A DNA stretch of 7,867 nucleotides from Tannerella sp. (GTDB lineage Bacteria > Bacteroidota > Bacteroidia > Bacteroidales > Tannerellaceae): positions 1 through 7,867 of the forward strand of contig JAITNE010000136.1 of the NCBI GenBank assembly GCA_031290635.1, written 5' to 3'. Below are positions 6,046-7,867 of the stretch, piece after piece. The notes below the pieces were generated by a model that saw only the letters and a program-made list of their open reading frames with translations, had not been told where the DNA came from and ran no database searches. Within the stretch, counting starts at the first letter, position 1. Each line of letters starts with the position of its first letter. A program made the position numbers and the translations under genes.

Positions 6046-6190
6046 AGTAGATTGCTTCCGGTATGGGCGACCGCAAAGGGCGACCGCAAGGGTCGCCCCT
6101 ACGGGGACACGTTATGCCGCACGGGAAGGCGACCGCAAGAAACTTTCATTCTCAATTCTCAATTTTCAATTCTCAATTTATGAAATTCTC
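5999..6190. repeat. 192-bp element with 43-bp inverted ends between nagB and rsmH
   Basis: The left arm (5999-6041) and right arm (6148-6190) are reverse complements at 41 of 43 positions. The mismatches are 6007/6182 and 6024/6165. Both arms are made of AATTGAG heptamers plus the 9-bp interruption (AATTTTATA on the left, AATTTCATA read on the minus strand at the right). The 106-bp centre is GC-rich and has three copies of GGCGACCGCAA (6066, 6079, 6128) and one REP-like hairpin. It encodes no protein. It could be a MITE-like mobile unit, or a structure terminating both convergent genes. A target-site duplication cannot be resolved because the left flank is the same repeat. Confidence 0.75.
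6078..6102 (-). repeat. REP-like GC hairpin, copy 2
   Basis: Read on the minus strand the unit is GTAGGGGC - GACC - CTTGC - GGTC - GCCC, the same plan as 4788-4812. Here GGGCGACC (6078-6085) and GGTCGCCC (6091-6098) form a perfect 8-bp stem around a 5-nt loop. Since it lies between convergent genes it may help end transcription, but neither side has a typical U-run immediately after the stem. Confidence 0.65.
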
Positions 6191-6200
6191 CATCCCCCTC

Positions 6201-6228
6201 TTAATTCTTAATTCTTAATTTTTAATTT
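6201..6228 (-). repeat. Heptamer array (AAATTAA/GAATTAA, 4 units) overlapping the rsmH stop codon
   Basis: On the minus strand from 6228: AAATTAA, AAATTAA, GAATTAA, GAATTAA, then GAG. The TAA stop of rsmH (6224-6222) is in the first unit. The repeat has the same sense-strand polarity relative to its gene as the arrays after lgt, the flavodiiron gene and nagB. Confidence 0.85.
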
Positions 6229-7124
6229 TTCTCGGCTGTTCGCAGCTTGGCGCTTCTTGAGCGGGGATTGCGGGCGGTCTCGTCGTCCGAAGGAATGATT
6301 AGCTTGTTAATAACCCGCAAGGACGGGGGTATTATACCGTAAATATCCCGCTCCACGTGGCCGTCGATGTTGCCCGTCTTGAAAAAATTCTTCACTAAGC
6401 GATCTTCTAAAGAATGATAGGAGAGGATAGCCAGCCGTCCGCCCGCTCGAAGCAGCGGAGGCGTCTGCAGCAACATCTCGCTTAAGGCCGACATTTCATG
6501 ATTCACTTCTATGCGAAGCGCCTGAAAAACCTGTGCATAAAACTTTTTGTCGTTCTCACGGCCTGCAAACGGGGATAGCAATTCTATTAAATCAGTCGCC
6601 GTCAGTAGCGGTTGGGACGACCTTTGCTCTACGATAGCAGCCGCAATCCGGCGCGACTGCTTCAGTTCGCCGTAAAGCCGAAACGTTTGCGAAAGCTGTT
6701 CTTCGGAATATTTGTTCAGGACGTCTGCTGCGGTACGGCCTGCGCGGTTATTCATCCGCATGTCGAGCAGGCTGTCGAAGCGAAACGAAAAACCGCGCTT
6801 CTCATCATCAAAGTGATGCCACGACACCCCCAAATCCGCCAATATCCCGTCCACAGAATCCTCGCCGTAATAGCGCATGAAGTTATGCAGATAGCGAAAA
6901 TTGCTTCTCACGAAAGTGAAACGCCCGTCTTCCGTTGGGATATTCTGCTCCGCGTCGGCGTCCTGGTCGAAACCGTAAAGTTTGCCCCTGTCGCTCAGCC
7001 GGTCGAGGATAGCCCGCGAATGACCGCCTCCACCGAAAGTCAGGTCAACATAGACCCCGTCCGGATTGATATTCAAAGCGTCAATGCACTCCTGAAGCAT
7101 GACGGGGATATGATATACTTCCAT
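6222..7124 (-). CDS. rsmH: 16S rRNA (cytosine-1402 N4)-methyltransferase
   Basis: RsmH (formerly MraW) uses S-adenosylmethionine to methylate N4 of C1402 in the decoding centre of 16S rRNA. The 300 residues match the usual length of about 300-315. Motifs: HIPVM at 5-9, SAM-binding DLTFGGGGHS at 27-36 (more often DGTFGRGGHS), GFDQD at 51-55, DGILADLGVSWHHFDD at 92-107 then RGFSFRFDSLLDMRM to 124, ALRIEVNHE at 202-210, SYHSLEDRLVK at 235-245, and the C-terminal NPRSRSAKLR at 286-295. The start ATG (7124-7122) is 2 bp from the stop of the upstream metallophosphoesterase, so the two are almost certainly co-transcribed. In most bacteria rsmH sits between mraZ and ftsL in the division/cell-wall cluster; here neither is adjacent. 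Its stop is inside a heptamer array. Confidence 0.96.
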   Translation of the reverse strand: MEVYHIPVMLQECIDALNINPDGVYVDLTFGGGGHSRAILDRLSDRGKLYGFDQDADAEQNIPTEDGRFTFVRSNFRYLHNFMRYYGEDSVDGILADLGVSWHHFDDEKRGFSFRFDSLLDMRMNNRAGRTAADVLNKYSEEQLSQTFRLYGELKQSRRIAAAIVEQRSSQPLLTATDLIELLSPFAGRENDKKFYAQVFQALRIEVNHEMSALSEMLLQTPPLLRAGGRLAILSYHSLEDRLVKNFFKTGNIDGHVERDIYGIIPPSLRVINKLIIPSDDETARNPRSRSAKLRTAEKN

Positions 7125-7126
7125 AA

Positions 7127-7867
7127 TTAATTTGTAACGATGTCGAAGACGACGTATTCGCTGACCGTGCCGATGCGGAACGGAGGACCCCAGAGGGAGA
7201 GGCCTGAGGATACGTAATAATTCGTGTTGTCGCGGCGGAGGAAGCCGTAATTCAACTCGAAGAGATACTTTGTCAGCCAGTTCAGCGGTACGACTTGCCC
7301 GTGATGAGTATGTCCGCTGAACTGCAGGTCGGCGTTGAGGAAACGGGCGTCGTCGAGGTCAGTCGGCTGATGGTCGAGCAGAATTGAAGGCTTGGACTTA
7401 TCAACCAAAGAACGCCAGTCTTCCTTGACGAAACGGTTGCGGTTAGAACGGTCGTCGCGTCCTATAATCTGCAAACCGCAAGGCAACACAACAATCGAAT
7501 CACACAAGAGCCGGATTTTTGTCCGTCTCACGAACTCGGCGCATTCGTCCATGCCGCTAATGTATTCGTGATTGCCGGGGACCATAAAAACGCCCATCGT
7601 CGCTTCAAGACGGTTGAGTTCCTCGTCCATCCGCCGGCTGACGACGGGAAAGACGCTGTTATCAATCAAATCACCCCCAATAAGAATCAGATCCGGCTTT
7701 TCGGCGTTGATAAGGTCGATATTCTTGTGAAATCGGCTCATGCCTGTACCCAGACCGAGATGCAGGTCGCTTACGGCAACTATCCTGAGATGGTTTACGC
7801 CCTCAAGCGGACGGTTGACAGATATATTGAAGACCTGCCTGCGGGTATGTTGATAGTTGATATATCC
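7127..7867 (-). CDS. Calcineurin-type metallophosphoesterase (partial, 5' end off window)
   Basis: An open frame of 246 codons enters from the right edge without a stop. The ATG at 7741 is not the start: the 42 codons before it include the first metal-binding motif, SDLHLG (D34-x-H36 of the visible part). The rest of the di-metal site follows in order: GGDLID with Asp66, GNHE at 98-101, His166 in LDHQPTD, and GHTHHGQ at 185-191. The end LSLWGPPFRIGT is typical of the YkuE-like metallophosphoesterases, which in Bacteroidota often carry N-terminal membrane helices and are about 370-400 residues long; that part would be outside the window. Substrate is not predictable: family members act on phosphoesters, including lipid-linked and nucleotide substrates. 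The TAA stop lies within AAATTAA, 2 bp before rsmH. Confidence 0.9.
   Translation of the reverse strand, partial: GYINYQHTRRQVFNISVNRPLEGVNHLRIVAVSDLHLGLGTGMSRFHKNIDLINAEKPDLILIGGDLIDNSVFPVVSRRMDEELNRLEATMGVFMVPGNHEYISGMDECAEFVRRTKIRLLCDSIVVLPCGLQIIGRDDRSNRNRFVKEDWRSLVDKSKPSILLDHQPTDLDDARFLNADLQFSGHTHHGQVVPLNWLTKYLFELNYGFLRRDNTNYYVSSGLSLWGPPFRIGTVSEYVVFDIVTN

Noticed and set aside
6612..7130. 172-codon plus-strand open frame
   Set aside because: It is antisense to rsmH, which has all the family motifs; the plus-strand translation shows no recognisable domain.
7127..7741. Complete 204-residue phosphoesterase starting at the ATG at 7741
   Set aside because: The frame stays open to the edge and the SDLHLG metal-binding motif lies upstream of that ATG, so the gene is longer and truncated by the window.

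Overview
The window reads as ordinary chromosome of a Bacteroidota bacterium, most likely order Bacteroidales. Three upstream regions carry the Bacteroidota -7 promoter box (TAnnTTTG), recognisable Shine-Dalgarno sequences are absent, and the proteins (a short flavodiiron protein, a sugar-nucleotidyltransferase of the LAAGMGSRYGG type, Lgt, NagB, RsmH) resemble Bacteroidales versions. Coding DNA is of balanced base composition, while the longer spacers are AT-rich and full of repeats. Genus cannot be determined by eye.

Layout. 1-488 (-): 5' part of argB (acetylglutamate kinase, arginine synthesis), cut by the window edge. 489-652: divergent promoter region with two mirror-image -7 boxes. 653-1570 (+): exported protein of unknown function. 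1592-1599: promoter, followed by a two-gene unit: a sugar-nucleotide pyrophosphorylase-like protein (1629-2540) and lgt (2553-3377). 3575-4750 (+): flavodiiron protein, an O2/NO-reducing detoxification enzyme. 5192-5986 (+): nagB (glucosamine-6-phosphate deaminase). Convergent to it on the minus strand are rsmH (6222-7124) and, 2 bp upstream of rsmH, a calcineurin-type metallophosphoesterase (7127-7867) that runs off the right edge. Its true start is not in the window; the first ATG in view lies after its first catalytic motif.

The genes are housekeeping and do not form one pathway: amino-acid synthesis, envelope biogenesis (lgt and possibly the nucleotidyltransferase), oxygen/NO defence, amino-sugar catabolism and rRNA methylation. 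rsmH is not next to mraZ or ftsL/ftsI, so it appears detached from the usual division/cell-wall cluster.

The unusual content is between the genes. All three long spacers (3378-3574, 4751-5191, 5987-6221) hold 7-bp-period arrays (GAATTAA, AATTGAG, RTTAGAA). In each case the array begins inside the last codons of the preceding gene and supplies its stop codon. The spacers also hold two GC-rich hairpins of one REP-like family whose stems differ by mostly compensated changes, a 192-bp element with 43-bp inverted ends between nagB and rsmH, a four-copy 41-bp tandem repeat, and several dispersed-repeat fragments. I see no CRISPR array, tRNA, rRNA, transposase, phage or defence gene. If something undescribed is here, it is this repeat architecture at gene 3' ends.
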